Notes: a model not told the origin generated them from the sequence alone. 64,000 bases of DNA from Comamonas sp. JUb58 (GCF_004364775.1 NZ_SOAL01000015.1:62001-126000); one strand, 5' to 3'; shown: positions 40,244 to 54,800, counted from the stretch's first letter. Program-made: numbers and translations.

Positions 40244-41176
40244 TTATTGTGGGCGGCTGTTGGTCGGGAAAGGCCATGCAGCATTGGTGCTGAGCACGGT
40301 CTTGACAGGCTCTGCAGCAGCAGGCGCAGCAGCAGCTGGAGCCTTGGCAGGAGCGGCAGCCTTCTTGGCAGGTGCTGGAGCCTTGGCAGCAGCAGGTGCC
40401 TTGGCAGGAGCAGCGGCCTTCTTGGCGGGTGCTGGAGCCTTGGCAGGAGCAGCAGCCTTCTTGGCTGGAGCAGCGGCCTTCTTGGCAGGAGCTGCAGCCT
40501 TCTTGGCAGGAGCTGCAGCCTTCTTGGCTGGAGCAGCGGCCTTCTTGGCAGGAGCGGCAGCCTTCTTAGCTGGAGCAGCGGCCTTCTTGGCAGGAGCGGC
40601 AGCCTTCTTAGCTGGAGCAGCTGCTTTCTTGGCAGGAGCGGCAGCCTTCTTGGCTGGAGCAGCGGCCTTCTTAGCTGGAGCAGCGGCCTTCTTGGCAGGA
40701 GCAGCAGCCTTCTTGGCTGGAGCAGCGGCCTTCTTGGCAGGAGCGGCAGCCTTCTTAGCTGGAGCAGCGGCCTTCTTCGCAGGAGCTGCAGCCTTCTTAG
40801 CTGGAGCAGCGGCCTTTTTGGCTGGAGCGGCGGCCTTCTTCGCTGGAGCTGCAGCCTTCTTGGCTGGAGCGGCGGCCTTCTTCGCAGGAGCCGCAGCCTT
40901 CTTGGCTGGAGCGGCGGCCTTCTTCACGGCAGTCTTGGCGGCCGCGGTGGATTTGGCTGCGGGCTTGGCGGCGACCTTCTTGGCGGCGGCTGGCTTGGCA
41001 GCTGCCTTTTTGGCGACGGCCTTGGCAGCAGGCTTTGCAGCTGCCTTGGTGGCGGCTGGCTTGGCAGCGGCCTTTGGCTTTGCAGCTGCCTTGGGGGCGG
41101 CTGCCTTGGTTGCAACTGCCTTCTTGGCAGTTGCCTTGGTGTCAGCAGTTTTCTTGCTTGCTTTGGACGTTGCCAT
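40244..41176 (-). CDS. Histone H1-like, Lys/Ala/Pro-rich DNA-binding protein
   Basis: A 310-residue, very basic, low-complexity protein made almost only of Ala, Lys and Pro. Residues 1-84 are a Lys/Ala-rich lead (MATSKASKKTADTKATAKKA), residues 85-245 are 23 exact copies of the heptad KKAAAPA, and the tail ends in a non-repetitive NAAWPFPTNSRPQ. It resembles Bordetella BpH1-type and AlgP-like proteins, which bind DNA like the tail of eukaryotic H1 and affect chromosome compaction and expression. No globular domain is visible. The repeat number is likely variable between strains through slippage. AGGAG lies 7 bases before the ATG. Confidence 0.85.
   Translation of the reverse strand: MATSKASKKTADTKATAKKAVATKAAAPKAAAKPKAAAKPAATKAAAKPAAKAVAKKAAAKPAAAKKVAAKPAAKSTAAAKTAVKKAAAPAKKAAAPAKKAAAPAKKAAAPAKKAAAPAKKAAAPAKKAAAPAKKAAAPAKKAAAPAKKAAAPAKKAAAPAKKAAAPAKKAAAPAKKAAAPAKKAAAPAKKAAAPAKKAAAPAKKAAAPAKKAAAPAKKAAAPAKKAAAPAKKAAAPAKKAAAPAKAPAPAKKAAAPAKAPAAAKAPAPAKKAAAPAKAPAAAAPAAAEPVKTVLSTNAAWPFPTNSRPQ
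40442..40924 (-). repeat. 21-bp tandem repeat array, 23 units
   Basis: 483 bases made of 23 consecutive 21-base units encoding KKAAAPA within the H1-like gene. Units differ only in synonymous positions (for example GCA/GCT/GCG and AAG/AAA changes), so selection keeps the peptide while the DNA drifts. It is a coding minisatellite, not a CRISPR: there are no unique spacers. Confidence 0.95.
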
Positions 41177-41371
41177 GCTCTTCTCCTTCGGGTCAATTTA
41201 GAAAGCAGACTTCATGCCTGATTGAATTCGACACGAAGTTTTGATAGCAAACTGAATTGTGCATCAGCTGCTAGCAACTGGCATAGTGCAAACCTCAATA
41301 AAGACGCCAAATTTCACAGTTTTCTCTCAGGAAAACCACATTTTTACGGGGTTTGCACATCAAGGTTGGCG

Positions 41372-42499
41372 TCAGTCCCAGGAAAGCGCGCCACCCGACT
41401 GGTATTCGATGACCCGTGTCTCGAAGAAATTTCGTTCCTTTTTCAGGTCGATCATCTCGCTCATCCACGGGAAAGGATTGTCCTCGTTGGGGAACAAAGC
41501 ATCGAGGCCGATCTGCGTTGCGCGGCGGTTCGCGATGTAGCGCAGGTAGCCCTTGAACATCGATGCGTTCATGCCCAGCACACCTCGGGGCATCGTGTCT
41601 TCGGCATATTGGTATTCAAGTTCGACTGCTTGAATAAACAAGGCGTTTATCTCGTCCTTGAATGCTGCGGTCCAGAGGTCCGGGTTCTCCAGCTTGAGCT
41701 GGTTGATCAGGTCGATGCCGAAGTTGCAGTGCATGGACTCGTCGCGCAGGATGTACTGGTACTGCTCGGCCGCGCCAGTCATCTTGTTCTGGCGGCCCAG
41801 CGCCAGGATCTGCGTGAAGCCCACATAGAAGAACAGGCCCTCCATCAGGCAGGCAAAAACGATCAGGCTCTTGAGCAGGGTCTGGTCGGTCTGTGGCGTG
41901 CCGGTCTGGAAGTTGGGGTCCATGATCGCCTCGATGAAGGGGATCAGGAAAGCATCCTTGTTGCGGATCGACGGGACCTCGTTGTAGGCGTTGAAGATCT
42001 CGGATTCATCGAGGCCCAGCGACTCGACGATGTACTGGTAGGCATGGGTGTGGATGGCTTCTTCAAAGGCCTGGCGCAGCAGGAACTGGCGGCACTCCGG
42101 TGCGGTGATGTGGCGGTAGGTGCCCAGCACGATGTTGTTGGCGGCCAGCGAATCGGCGGTGACGAAGAAGCCCAGGTTGCGCTTGACGATGCGGCGCTCG
42201 TCCTCGGTCAGGCCATTGGGCGATTTCCACAGCGCGATGTCACGCGTCATGTTTACTTCTTGAGGCATCCAGTGGTTGGCGCAGGTAGCCAGGTATTTCT
42301 CCCAGGCCCATTTGTATTTGAAGGGCACCAGCTGGTTGACATCGGTCTTGGCGTTGATGATGCGCTTGTCGGCGGCATTGACGCGCTTGAATGTGGCGGC
42401 AGCCTGCGATGCCGAAGGCGCGGCTGCCGTAGTGGCCGTGGTGGCCGCTGAGGCTGGCGTGGCCAGCGCGTCCATGGATTCTTCTTCAAAGCTCAGCAT
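41372..42499 (-). CDS. nrdB: Ribonucleoside-diphosphate reductase subunit beta (class Ia)
   Basis: A 375-residue R2 subunit that holds the di-iron tyrosyl radical used by NrdA to make deoxyribonucleotides. Ligands are visible: Asp116 in [12 protein letters not shown], Glu147 and His150 in [10 protein letters not shown], then LMEGLFFY and [10 protein letters not shown]. The radical tyrosine is Tyr154. The overall sequence looks like the Chlamydia R2 branch ([26 protein letters not shown]), but Chlamydia has Phe and Glu at the radical and first-ligand sites, whereas here Tyr and Asp are kept. The first about 35 residues are a low-complexity Ala/Thr/Ser extension. It follows nrdA after 58 bases. 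Confidence 0.95.
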   Translation of the reverse strand: MLSFEEESMDALATPASAATTATTAAAPSASQAAATFKRVNAADKRIINAKTDVNQLVPFKYKWAWEKYLATCANHWMPQEVNMTRDIALWKSPNGLTEDERRIVKRNLGFFVTADSLAANNIVLGTYRHITAPECRQFLLRQAFEEAIHTHAYQYIVESLGLDESEIFNAYNEVPSIRNKDAFLIPFIEAIMDPNFQTGTPQTDQTLLKSLIVFACLMEGLFFYVGFTQILALGRQNKMTGAAEQYQYILRDESMHCNFGIDLINQLKLENPDLWTAAFKDEINALFIQAVELEYQYAEDTMPRGVLGMNASMFKGYLRYIANRRATQIGLDALFPNEDNPFPWMSEMIDLKKERNFFETRVIEYQSGGALSWD

Positions 42500-42557
42500 G
42501 GATGAATGCTCCTGGTGGTGGCCGCTGTTGCGGCCCGGTTCAGACGGTCAGCGGGGT

Positions 42558-45461
<2,904 letters not shown>

Positions 45462-45542
45462 GATGTCCTCTCTGTGGTGTGTGAAAAGCCGGAGAAACAG
45501 CGCTGTGCATGCCGGTATCACTGAGCCGCCGGATACCACCTG

Positions 45543-45558
45543 ACGCTACATATAGTGT
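45543..45558 (-). promoter_or_regulatory. NrdR box 1 upstream of nrdA
   Basis: ACGCTACATATAGTGT matches 14 of 16 bases of the NrdR consensus. It is the promoter-proximal of two boxes whose starts are 31 bases apart. Confidence 0.9.
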
Positions 45559-45573
45559 TTTATAAAGCGCTGG

Positions 45574-45589
45574 ACACTACCTGTAGTGT
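45574..45589 (-). promoter_or_regulatory. NrdR box 2 upstream of nrdA
   Basis: ACACTACCTGTAGTGT matches 13 of 16 consensus bases. The 31-base spacing, about three helical turns, is the standard arrangement for cooperative NrdR repression of ribonucleotide reductase genes. Confidence 0.9.
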
Positions 45590-45747
45590 ATGGCGCATTG
45601 CGCATTTTGTGTGTAGCGCTGTTGCCCATGCTGCGCAGCAAGACGGCGGCAACTGCGCATGGCGTCGTGGTTTGCAGAGGCAAACCACCGCTCTGTGTGT
45701 GTTTCTGCGCTATCCGCGTTGCGAGCCTGCGTAAAACATGGGCATTG

Positions 45748-45772
45748 CATCTGAAAAAAATTTTTTCAGATG
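45748..45772. other. Perfect 12-bp inverted repeat with A/T centre
   Basis: CATCTGAAAAAA and TTTTTTCAGATG face each other around a single A. It could be an operator, a bent-DNA site or a weak bidirectional terminator. It lies about 290 bases upstream of nrdA and about 100 bases past ampD. Confidence 0.6.
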
Positions 45773-45869
45773 TGGAGATTTGCTGTGTTTTTTGTGGCGT
45801 GCATGCCTAGCATTGCATGCGGATGCACGACAAATGCAGGCCGTTTATAGGGCTGGGCAATAGCCCGAT

Positions 45870-46493
45870 TCAGAGCTTGAGTGAAGCGGGAAACATGGCT
45901 GCTGGCCAGGCCAGATCCTGCTGCAGCCGGGGCCAGAGAAAGCCCGCGCCCGGGTCGTTCTTGCGGCCCGGCGCAATGTGTTCATGGCCGGCAATATAGG
46001 CGATCGCATACTGCGCGCGGATCTGCTGGCACAGCTGCACGAGGCTGTCGTACTGGGCGGGCTCGAAAGTCTCGCCCTCCAGGCCTTCGAGCTCGATGCC
46101 GATGGAGTCATCATTGCAGCGGGGCCGGCCGCGCCAGAACGATTGGCCGGCATGCCAGGCGCGCTGGTCGGCACTGACAAACTGCCACACCTCCCCCTGG
46201 CGGGTGATGAAGAAATGCGAGGACACCTGCAGGCCCCGGATGCTCTGGAAATAGGGGTGGGCATCCCAGTCGAGCTGGTTGGTGAAGAGGCGCTGCACAT
46301 CACCCGTGCCGTAGAGGCCGGGCGGCAGGCTGATGGAGTGGACGACCACCAGATCGGTGCATGCGCCCTCGGGCCGGGGCCCGAAATTGGGCGAGGGGCA
46401 GTGCCTGGCGCTGCACAGCCAGCCGTCCTGCCAGAGCGCTTGCGCCGGCGCTGGCGGGTTGATATCGGCAGGGGTGCCCGGTGTGGTGGCCAT
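45870..46493 (-). CDS. ampD: 1,6-anhydro-N-acetylmuramyl-L-alanine amidase AmpD
   Basis: A 207-residue zinc amidase that splits anhydro-muropeptides in the cytoplasm during peptidoglycan recycling; its loss raises beta-lactamase in species that have AmpR. The metal and active site is visible: His52 in VVVHSISLPPG, the WHAGQSFWRGR block, and HEHIAPGRKNDPG with the second histidine and the aspartate. Length is normal (about 180-210). It is the last gene of the minus-strand ypjD-to-ampD group and begins 11 bases after pilR stops. Confidence 0.95.
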   Translation of the reverse strand: MATTPGTPADINPPAPAQALWQDGWLCSARHCPSPNFGPRPEGACTDLVVVHSISLPPGLYGTGDVQRLFTNQLDWDAHPYFQSIRGLQVSSHFFITRQGEVWQFVSADQRAWHAGQSFWRGRPRCNDDSIGIELEGLEGETFEPAQYDSLVQLCQQIRAQYAIAYIAGHEHIAPGRKNDPGAGFLWPRLQQDLAWPAAMFPASLKL

Positions 46494-46504
46494 GGTCTCG
46501 GGCC

Positions 46505-48021
<1,517 letters not shown>

Positions 48022-48025
<4 letters not shown>

Positions 48026-49686
48026 GCCTGGTGGATCAAATCAGTCTGCTGGGGATGCGCGGGGCTGGCGGCCCTGCGAAACTGCACAATGAAGGCGTTG
48101 CCCTGGGTCAGCGCGGGCAGCTCCGTGCTCTGCCTTTCATAGCGGATCATAGCGCCATGGCGGGTGCAGAGTTCGCGGCAGATGTACAGGCCCAGCCCGC
48201 TCGATCGGCTCTCGGACGAGAAGAAGGGCTCGAACAAATGCTTTTCAATGGTTGGCTCAATGGGCGCGCCATCGCTCCAGACCACCAAGGTGGTGGTGCC
48301 CGTCAGGCTGCTGTGCGTGCTCACGCGCAAGGAGTCGGCGCAGTCGCGGCGGTAGCGCTGGCCGTTGTTGAGCAGGTTGTAGAGCAGCTGGCGCAGGTGG
48401 CCGGTATCAAAGGCCACCAGGCTGTCATCGGCTTGCAGCGACAGCGACACCGTGTGGGCGGCAGGCGCCATCGCCATCCAGTCATGGCAGATCTGCAGCA
48501 CCGTGTCATTGAGGGCAATGGAGTCGCCATCGCCCGGCTGGATCTGGTTGTGTACGCGGGCAATGTCCAGAATGTCTTCTGCAATGCGGCCCAGGCGCAG
48601 GGCGTTTTGCTCGACCATATAGGTCAGCCGCTTTTGGCCCGGATCGGTCAGGTCTTCGTCAAGCAAGGCATTGGCCTGGGTGATTGCCGTCAGTGGGTTG
48701 CGGATTTCATGGGCCACAGCGGCTGACATGCGGCCCATGGCCGCCATTTTTTCGGTGCGCAGCCGGGCCTCTATCTCCCGCAGGTCATGCAGAAACACCA
48801 GGCACAGCGGGTCATTGTCATGGCTGCCGATGCTGCCGAAGGTGGGCAGCGGATGGGTCAGCCAGGTGCGTACATGCAGGCCAATGGGGGCCATCTGTGG
48901 CGCGGTGATCGCCAGGTCCTGCGAGACGGGCTTTTGATCGGCAAAGGTCTGGGTGACCTGCTCGACAACACCGCGCCAGGCGGGCAGCTGTGCCAGCGCC
49001 AGCGGCAGGTGGGGATGGCCCAGCAAATTCATGGCCGCCGGATTGGCAACGCGCACCTGCAAGTCCTGGTCGGCCACCATCACGCCATCGGGCAGGTTCT
49101 GCAGGATCAGCGCATTGATCTGCTCTTGCTGGTTGGCCGCTGCGGCATTGCGCAGGCCCTGCAAGGTCTCGCGCTCCACACGCGAGGCGAGCAGGCGCAC
49201 CAGAATGCCGACCAGGAAATAGGCCGCGCCGGCCATCCCTGCCTGCACGGTGTTCTGCGTGACATCGGGGTCGAGCACCGAGACGCGAAAACTCAGCGAC
49301 TCGACAATCAGAAAGATCGTGATGTAGGCGCAGCTGCCCAAGGTCACCAACCAACCGCCCATGGTGCCGGCAAACAGCACCGCCAGGCCAAACATCGGCG
49401 TCAGGGTGTAGGTGCCGGTCTTGGTGATTTCCAGCAGCGAGATCAGCAGCAGATCCATGCCCACCGTCGGCAGCCAGGCATAGACACGGCGTTGCGGCGG
49501 CGGTTTGTGGCTGAGCGCGGCATAGAGCATGGCCGAGATGCCATAGACGCCCAACAGCGCCAGTTGCGACAGCAGCTGTCCAGACTGCGCCGGCGTGATG
49601 GCCATCACGCCAAGTGCCAGCAGCAAGGCCACAAATACGCGGGCCACCAGGTAGCCGCGCCACAGGCGCTTGAAGGGGGTCTCCAT
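48022..49686 (-). CDS. pilS: PilS-type sensor histidine kinase
   Basis: A 554-residue membrane kinase partner of PilR. Several membrane segments fill the first about 180 residues (LVARVFVALLLALGVMAI and others), then a PAS-like region (NALILQNLPDGVMVADQDL), the HisKA box AVAHEIRNPLTAI and an HATPase domain with LYNLLNNGQRYR and SSGLGLYICRELC. I choose the ATG at 49686 because CAGGAG stands just before it, although the spacing is short; ATG 49704 (MATQELMETP) is possible. It senses pilin status in related species. Confidence 0.92.
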
Positions 49687-49721
49687 TAACTCCTGTGTTG
49701 CCATGGTCGCGCTGCCCAAGC

Positions 49722-49958
49722 TCAGCTTTTGCCAGGCGGCACGGCCTGGGCCAGATGGGCTTGCGAGCAGTAGTGCGCGCCCTGGTAGCGGATGGCATCG
49801 GACTGCGGAAGGTGTACGCCGCAGTGGGCGCAGTGCACCATGGGCTCGGGCTTGGCCAGGCCTTTTTTAGGCGCCGGCGGGGGCGTGTTCTTGACCCGTT
49901 GGCTGCGCCACATGTGCCAGCCCACGGCCAGCACCAGCAATACCAGCAAATACTTCAT
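49722..49958 (-). CDS. PP0621-family small membrane protein
   Basis: A 78-residue protein with one N-terminal membrane helix (MKYLLVLLVLAVGWHMW), a proline/lysine linker and a small zinc-ribbon-like end with cysteines in VHCAHCGVHL and YCSQAH. Proteins of this PP0621 family regularly sit between a CcsA/YpjD-like gene and pilS in betaproteobacteria and pseudomonads; their function is unknown. It begins 6 bases after ypjD stops, so the two are cotranscribed. Confidence 0.88.
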   Translation of the reverse strand: MKYLLVLLVLAVGWHMWRSQRVKNTPPPAPKKGLAKPEPMVHCAHCGVHLPQSDAIRYQGAHYCSQAHLAQAVPPGKS

Positions 49959-49964
49959 GGTGGC

Positions 49965-50783
49965 TCAGTGTTTCAAGATGACTTCAAGGACAAAGCGCGA
50001 GCCCACATAGGCCAGCAGCAGCAAGGTGGCGCCCACATAGAGCATGTTGACGGCGCGCTGCCCGCGCCAGCCAAAGCGCTTGCGGCCCACCAGCAGGATG
50101 GCAAAGGTCAGCCAGGCCATCAGCGAGAAGACCGACTTGTGGTTCCAGACCCAGGCCTTGCCGTACAGCGCCTCGCCAAACCACCAGCCCGCCAGCAAGG
50201 TGGCGGACAGCAGGATGAAGCCGGCGGTGACGAAGCGGAAGGTCAGGCGCTCCAGCGCCAGCAGCGGCAGACCGCTGTCGTGGCTGCCGTCCTGGCGCAT
50301 CTGGCGCTCGGCCCGGGTCATCAGCGCAGCATGCACCACGGCGGCGGCGAACAGGCCATACGAGGCAATACCCAAGGCCAGGTGCAGCGGCAGCCAGGGC
50401 GATGCATTCACATGCAAGGGGCTGCCGGGGAAGACACCGGCCAGCAGCACGGCAATGCAGCCCATGGCCGACAGCGGCCAGCGCGAGCGCAATTGGGGGT
50501 AAAGCTGCTGCTCAACCACATAGACCGTCAGCACCAGCCAGGCGGTGACGGACAGCGCTGGCGCAAAGCCGAAATGGGGCATATCGCCAATCAGGCTCCA
50601 GGCAATGGCTGCCAGGTGCAGCGCCCAGGCCGCGCGCAAGCCCAGCCGCGCGCTGGGCTCCTGCAGGCGTCGGGCCGCAAGTGCGGGTATGGCGTAGGCG
50701 ATGGCTGCAGCAATGGCCAGGGCCCAGCCGATGGGGCTGGTGCTGGCTGCGGCAATGGCGGGAGAGAGCATGCCCGCTATCAT
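49965..50783 (-). CDS. ypjD: CcsA/YpjD-like inner-membrane protein
   Basis: A 272-residue polytopic membrane protein of the cytochrome c assembly (CcsA/CcmC) superfamily with about eight hydrophobic helices. The family block is visible in HLALGIASYGLFAAAVVHAA and the late WNHKSVFSLMAWLTFAILL region with conserved His residues. YpjD-type members are usually next to ffh; their role (haem handling or metal-ion tolerance) is unsettled. The first ATG (50783) lies inside a TATGAT -10-like sequence, so translation may really start at 50771. Confidence 0.87.
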   Translation of the reverse strand: MIAGMLSPAIAAASTSPIGWALAIAAAIAYAIPALAARRLQEPSARLGLRAAWALHLAAIAWSLIGDMPHFGFAPALSVTAWLVLTVYVVEQQLYPQLRSRWPLSAMGCIAVLLAGVFPGSPLHVNASPWLPLHLALGIASYGLFAAAVVHAALMTRAERQMRQDGSHDSGLPLLALERLTFRFVTAGFILLSATLLAGWWFGEALYGKAWVWNHKSVFSLMAWLTFAILLVGRKRFGWRGQRAVNMLYVGATLLLLAYVGSRFVLEVILKH

Positions 50784-50887
50784 AGCTGCGGCGCAGGGCC
50801 TGTGTGGCCTGCGCCAGCGCTAGCGCCTGCCAATCGGCTGGCTATTGCCAGCGATAGACCACACAAGCCATCCGCTGCCAGCGTAAA

Positions 50888-51814
50888 TCACAGGCCGACG
50901 CTGGTGGCGCAGACGCGGTTGCGGCCGCTGGTCTTGGCCTCGTACAACAGCTCATCGGCACGGCGCAGGCAGTCCTCCATGCCGTCCGTCTGGCCGCAAT
51001 GGATGGTCAGCACGCCGCAGCTCACCGTCAGCTCGGGTGCGGTGGTGGAGGCGGCATGGGCAATCGCCATGCTTTGCACCTCCAGGCGAAAACGCTCCAC
51101 CACCTCCACCGCATCGGCGTGGCCTGGCAGGATCAGCGCAAACTCCTCGCCGCCAAAGCGGGCGGCCAGGTCATAAGGGCGGCGGGCATGGCGTGCCAAG
51201 GTGCCCGCCACTTGCTTGAGCGCCTCGTCGCCCTGCACATGGCCGTAGTGGTCGTTGTAAAGCTTGAAGTGGTCGATATCGATCAGCGCCAGGCCCAACG
51301 GGTCGTTTCTGCGCAGGCACATGCGGTGGCTGCGGCGCAGCATGTCATCAAAATGCCGGCGGTTGGCCAGGCTGGTCAATCCATCGACCTGGGCCAGGCG
51401 CTGCAAGGCCTGGCGTTGCAAGGCCAGGTCGATCTGGTTGCGCACCCGCACGCTGACGACCGCCGGGCGGATGGGCTTGGAGACATAGTCGGCCGCGCCC
51501 AGGCGCAGGCCATATTCCTCCGCCGCCGCATCGCTTTGGCCGGTGATGAAGATGATGGCGATGCCGGCGGTGGCTTCCTGTTTTTTCAACTGGGTCAGCA
51601 CTTCGTAGCCATTCATGCCGGGCATGCTGACATCGAGCAGCACCAGCAGCAGGCGGTGCGATTCGCGGGCCGCGATGGTCAGGGCGCTGGGGCCGTCCTT
51701 GGCCAGCAGTACGCGGTACTGCTGGCCCAGCAGTTCGGCGAGCATGGAGCGGTTGACGCGCTCGTCATCCACAATCAGGATGGTGGGTTGGTCGTTATCG
51801 GGCTCAGCTTGCAT
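50888..51814 (-). CDS. Response regulator diguanylate cyclase (REC-GGDEF)
   Basis: A 308-residue protein with an N-terminal receiver (residues 10-125; Asp61 in LLDVSMPGMNGY; Lys in SKPIRP) and a C-terminal GGDEF domain (GGEEF at 221-225, an active variant). The inhibitory site RPYD (212-215) lies exactly five residues before GGEEF, so product inhibition by c-di-GMP is expected. It is 42 bases behind the hybrid kinase on the same strand, and its receiver is the obvious target for that kinase's Hpt domain. It resembles PleD/WspR-like output proteins, but the controlled process is unknown. Confidence 0.92.
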   Translation of the reverse strand: MQAEPDNDQPTILIVDDERVNRSMLAELLGQQYRVLLAKDGPSALTIAARESHRLLLVLLDVSMPGMNGYEVLTQLKKQEATAGIAIIFITGQSDAAAEEYGLRLGAADYVSKPIRPAVVSVRVRNQIDLALQRQALQRLAQVDGLTSLANRRHFDDMLRRSHRMCLRRNDPLGLALIDIDHFKLYNDHYGHVQGDEALKQVAGTLARHARRPYDLAARFGGEEFALILPGHADAVEVVERFRLEVQSMAIAHAASTTAPELTVSCGVLTIHCGQTDGMEDCLRRADELLYEAKTSGRNRVCATSVGL

Positions 51815-51856
51815 GGTGCGATCGTAAGAGGTCTCTAGGGGCGGGCCGCATAGCCG

Positions 51857-54800
51857 TCAAAGGAGAATGTTTTCAAGCCGATCGATCGCGGCCAGCGCGG
51901 CATCGGCGTCCAGGTCTTCCACATGCTGCAGGATTTGCTGCAGCAGCGGTGTCCAGCGCGCAGCGGGGCTGGCCGAGAGCATGTGCTCGAGTTCGCTGAC
52001 CGCGGCATAGTCCCCATCGGCCACCAAGCGCTTGAGGTGTTTGAGCTCTTGGCGCAGATTGTTGGCCGGGGCTGGGCTGGCGGCTGGCGCTGCTTCCTCG
52101 CTTGCATCAGGCTGGGCTGCTGCCAGATTCTGGCGCGAGGCCAAGCCTTGCAGCAGCGTCTGCAGCTGGGCGGCAAACTCGGTGGTCTCGGCATGCAGCT
52201 GCTGCTGGGGCTGGGCGGCCGGTGGTGGGGCCTGGGTCCAATCCCGCGCCTGGTTCTCGATGGTTTCAGCCGCCTGCACCAGGGAGGCGGCATCCAGGTA
52301 GCCCAGTGCGCCCTTGAGCGAGTGGGCCAGCATGGACAGCGGTTGCCAGTCCGCCTGCTGCACATGCAGCACCAGGGTTTGGGGCGCATCGGCAAAGTCG
52401 CGGTAAAAGCCCGCCAACACCCGCTCGACCCGCTCGGCATTGCCGTGAAAGCGCTGCAGCATCTTGGCGTGGTTGATGCCGGGGGTGGCCGCCACGCGGG
52501 TCTCGTCGCGCAGAAACTCGGACTCAGGCGCATCCAGGGATTCGTTTTGGCCGCTGGAGCCGACAATCCATTCGCTCAGGGTTTCGTACAGCTTGCGCTC
52601 GTCAATGGGCTTGGTCAGGTGGGCATTCATGCCCGCTTCCTCAATGGCGGCACGGTCTTCCACCCGGGCCTGTGCCGTCAGTGCAATCACCGGCAGTTGC
52701 TGCAGATGCGGCAGCTGGCGCAGCGCGCGGGTGGCGTCCAGTCCGTCCATCTGCGGCATGTGCACGTCCATCAGCACGGCATCGTAGGGGCGCTGCTCCA
52801 GCATGCTGAGCGCTTCGGAACCATTGGTGGCCAGGCTGACCTGCACGCCGACCAAGCTCAAGAAATCGGCTGCCACCTCGCGGTTGAGCGCGTTGTCATC
52901 CACCACCAGCACATTTTTGCCCTGCAGGTGGGGGTAGAGCTGGGTGGGATTGCTGTGCAAGAGCTGGGCATGGCCGGACGCATCGGAGAACGCGCGTCGC
53001 GATACGCTGCCGCCTTGCGATTGCAAGGCCTCCAAAATGGCATTGAACAGCACCGACTGTGTCACCGGCTTGATCAGCAGGCCTTGCAGGCGCAGCGCCT
53101 CGGCCTTGCGCATGACTTCGTCGCGGCCATAGGCGGTCACCATCAGCACCGCTGGCGTGGCAGACAGGTGCTCTTCCTCACGGATGCGGCGCGCCACCTC
53201 CAGACCGTCCATGCCCGGCATGCGCCAGTCCATCAACACCAGGCCATAGGGCGTGCCGACGCGGGAGGCCAGTTGCAGATCAGACAGCGCCTGCTCGCCC
53301 GAATCCACGGTGTCCGCACGCATGCCAAAGCCGCGCACCATCTCGGCCAGGATGTCGCGAGCGCTAGCGTTGTCGTCAACGATCAGCACCCGGTCCACCG
53401 GCGTGCCGTGGTAGCGGGCCGGCTTGGGCGCTTGCTGCAGCTGGGCGGGGTGCAGCTGCACGCTGAAGGAGAAGGTGCTGCCCAGGCCCGGGCTGCTCTC
53501 GACCTTGAGCTCACCCCCCATCTGGCCCACCAGACGCTGGCAGATGGCCAGGCCCAGGCCCGAGCCGCCATAGCGCCGGGTGGTCTGGCTGTCGGCCTGC
53601 GAGAAGGGGCGGAACAGCTGGCTCATCTGCGCCGCGTTCATGCCGATGCCGGTGTCCTTGACGGTGATCTCCAGCACGATCTTGCCGGGGGTCACCGGGC
53701 GGTTGCCGGCCGTCTCGGCGCTGCGGATGCTGATGACCACCTCGCCCAGGTGGGTGAACTTGATGGCATTGCTGACCAGGTTGTTCAGCACCTGGCTCAG
53801 GCGCAGCGGATCGCCGCTCAGCTGCCGGGGCACATCGGGCGCGACCGAGTAGACCACTTCGATGCCCTTTTCCTCGGCACGCAAGGTGGTGACGGCCGAG
53901 ACGGTCTCCAGCACATCGTCCAGCGCAAACTCCACATTCTCCAAGGTGAGCATGCCCGCTTCGATCTTGGAAAAATCCAGAATGTCATTGATCACCGACA
54001 GCAGCGCATTGGCCGACAGCTCCACCTTCTCCAGGTAGTTGCGCTGCTTGGGCAACAGCGGGGTCTGCTGGATCAGGCGCGTCATGCCGATGACGGTGTT
54101 CATCGGGGTGCGGATCTCATGGCTCATCGTGGCCAGGAACTCGGACTTGGCGCGCTCGGCCGCCTCGGCCATTTCCTTGGCTTTTTGCAGCGCCAGCTCG
54201 GCCTCGCGCTCGCGCGTGATGTCGAGCATGATGCCGTCCCAGGCCGTGCCCACCTCCTGGCGGCTGGGCGCCGAGCGGCAGCGCAGCCAGCGCAGGCCGC
54301 CGTCGGGCCGGATGATGCGGAAGCTGCAGTCAAACAGGCTCATGCGCTCCAGCGCCTCGCGCTGCTGCTGCCGGTACATGGCCAGATCGGCCGGGTGGAT
54401 GGTTTTGATATAGGCCGCGTTGTCCGCCATGATCGCCTGCGCGCTGACGCCAATGAGCTTTTCGATACCGGCACTGATATAGCTCATGCGCAGGGGTACG
54501 GTTTCGCCTTCGACGCGGTAGATCGCGCCGCTGGGAAGGTTGTCGGCCAGCGCTTCGAGCCGTTGGCGTGCCTGTTCGCGCTCCGACAGATCCTGCAAGG
54601 TGCCGCTGAGGCTGACGATGCGGCCACTGCTGTCATAGTCGGCCTGGCCCAGGATGCTGGCCGGGAACTGGCCGCCATCGGGCGTGTAATGCGTCACATC
54701 GAGCCGGTAGGGCTGGCCGGTCTGGGCACATTGGGCGATGGCCGCCGCCACCTTGGCATAGTCCTGCGGCGGCATCATGTGGGCGATGTTGTCCTGGGTC

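Larger units (their letters stand above)
45462..45869. promoter_or_regulatory. nrdA upstream / ampD downstream intergenic region
   Basis: 408 bases with no convincing gene. The first part is the nrdA promoter region with NrdR boxes; the part from 45590 to 45869 is less GC-rich and contains a perfect A/T-centred palindrome (45748-45772) and a looser GTGCAT...ATGCAC inverted repeat near 45798-45828. Confidence 0.5.

Noticed and set aside
40442..40924. Regular repeats that might suggest a CRISPR array
   Set aside because: The units are contiguous 21-mers without unique spacers and encode an exact heptad; no cas genes are in the window.
40179..41221. Two long plus-strand frames with FLAGAAA- or GLLG/SWSS-type repeats over the H1-like gene
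   Set aside because: They are mirror images of the 21-base coding repeat. The minus-strand H1-like protein has a ribosome site, a terminator and known family likeness.
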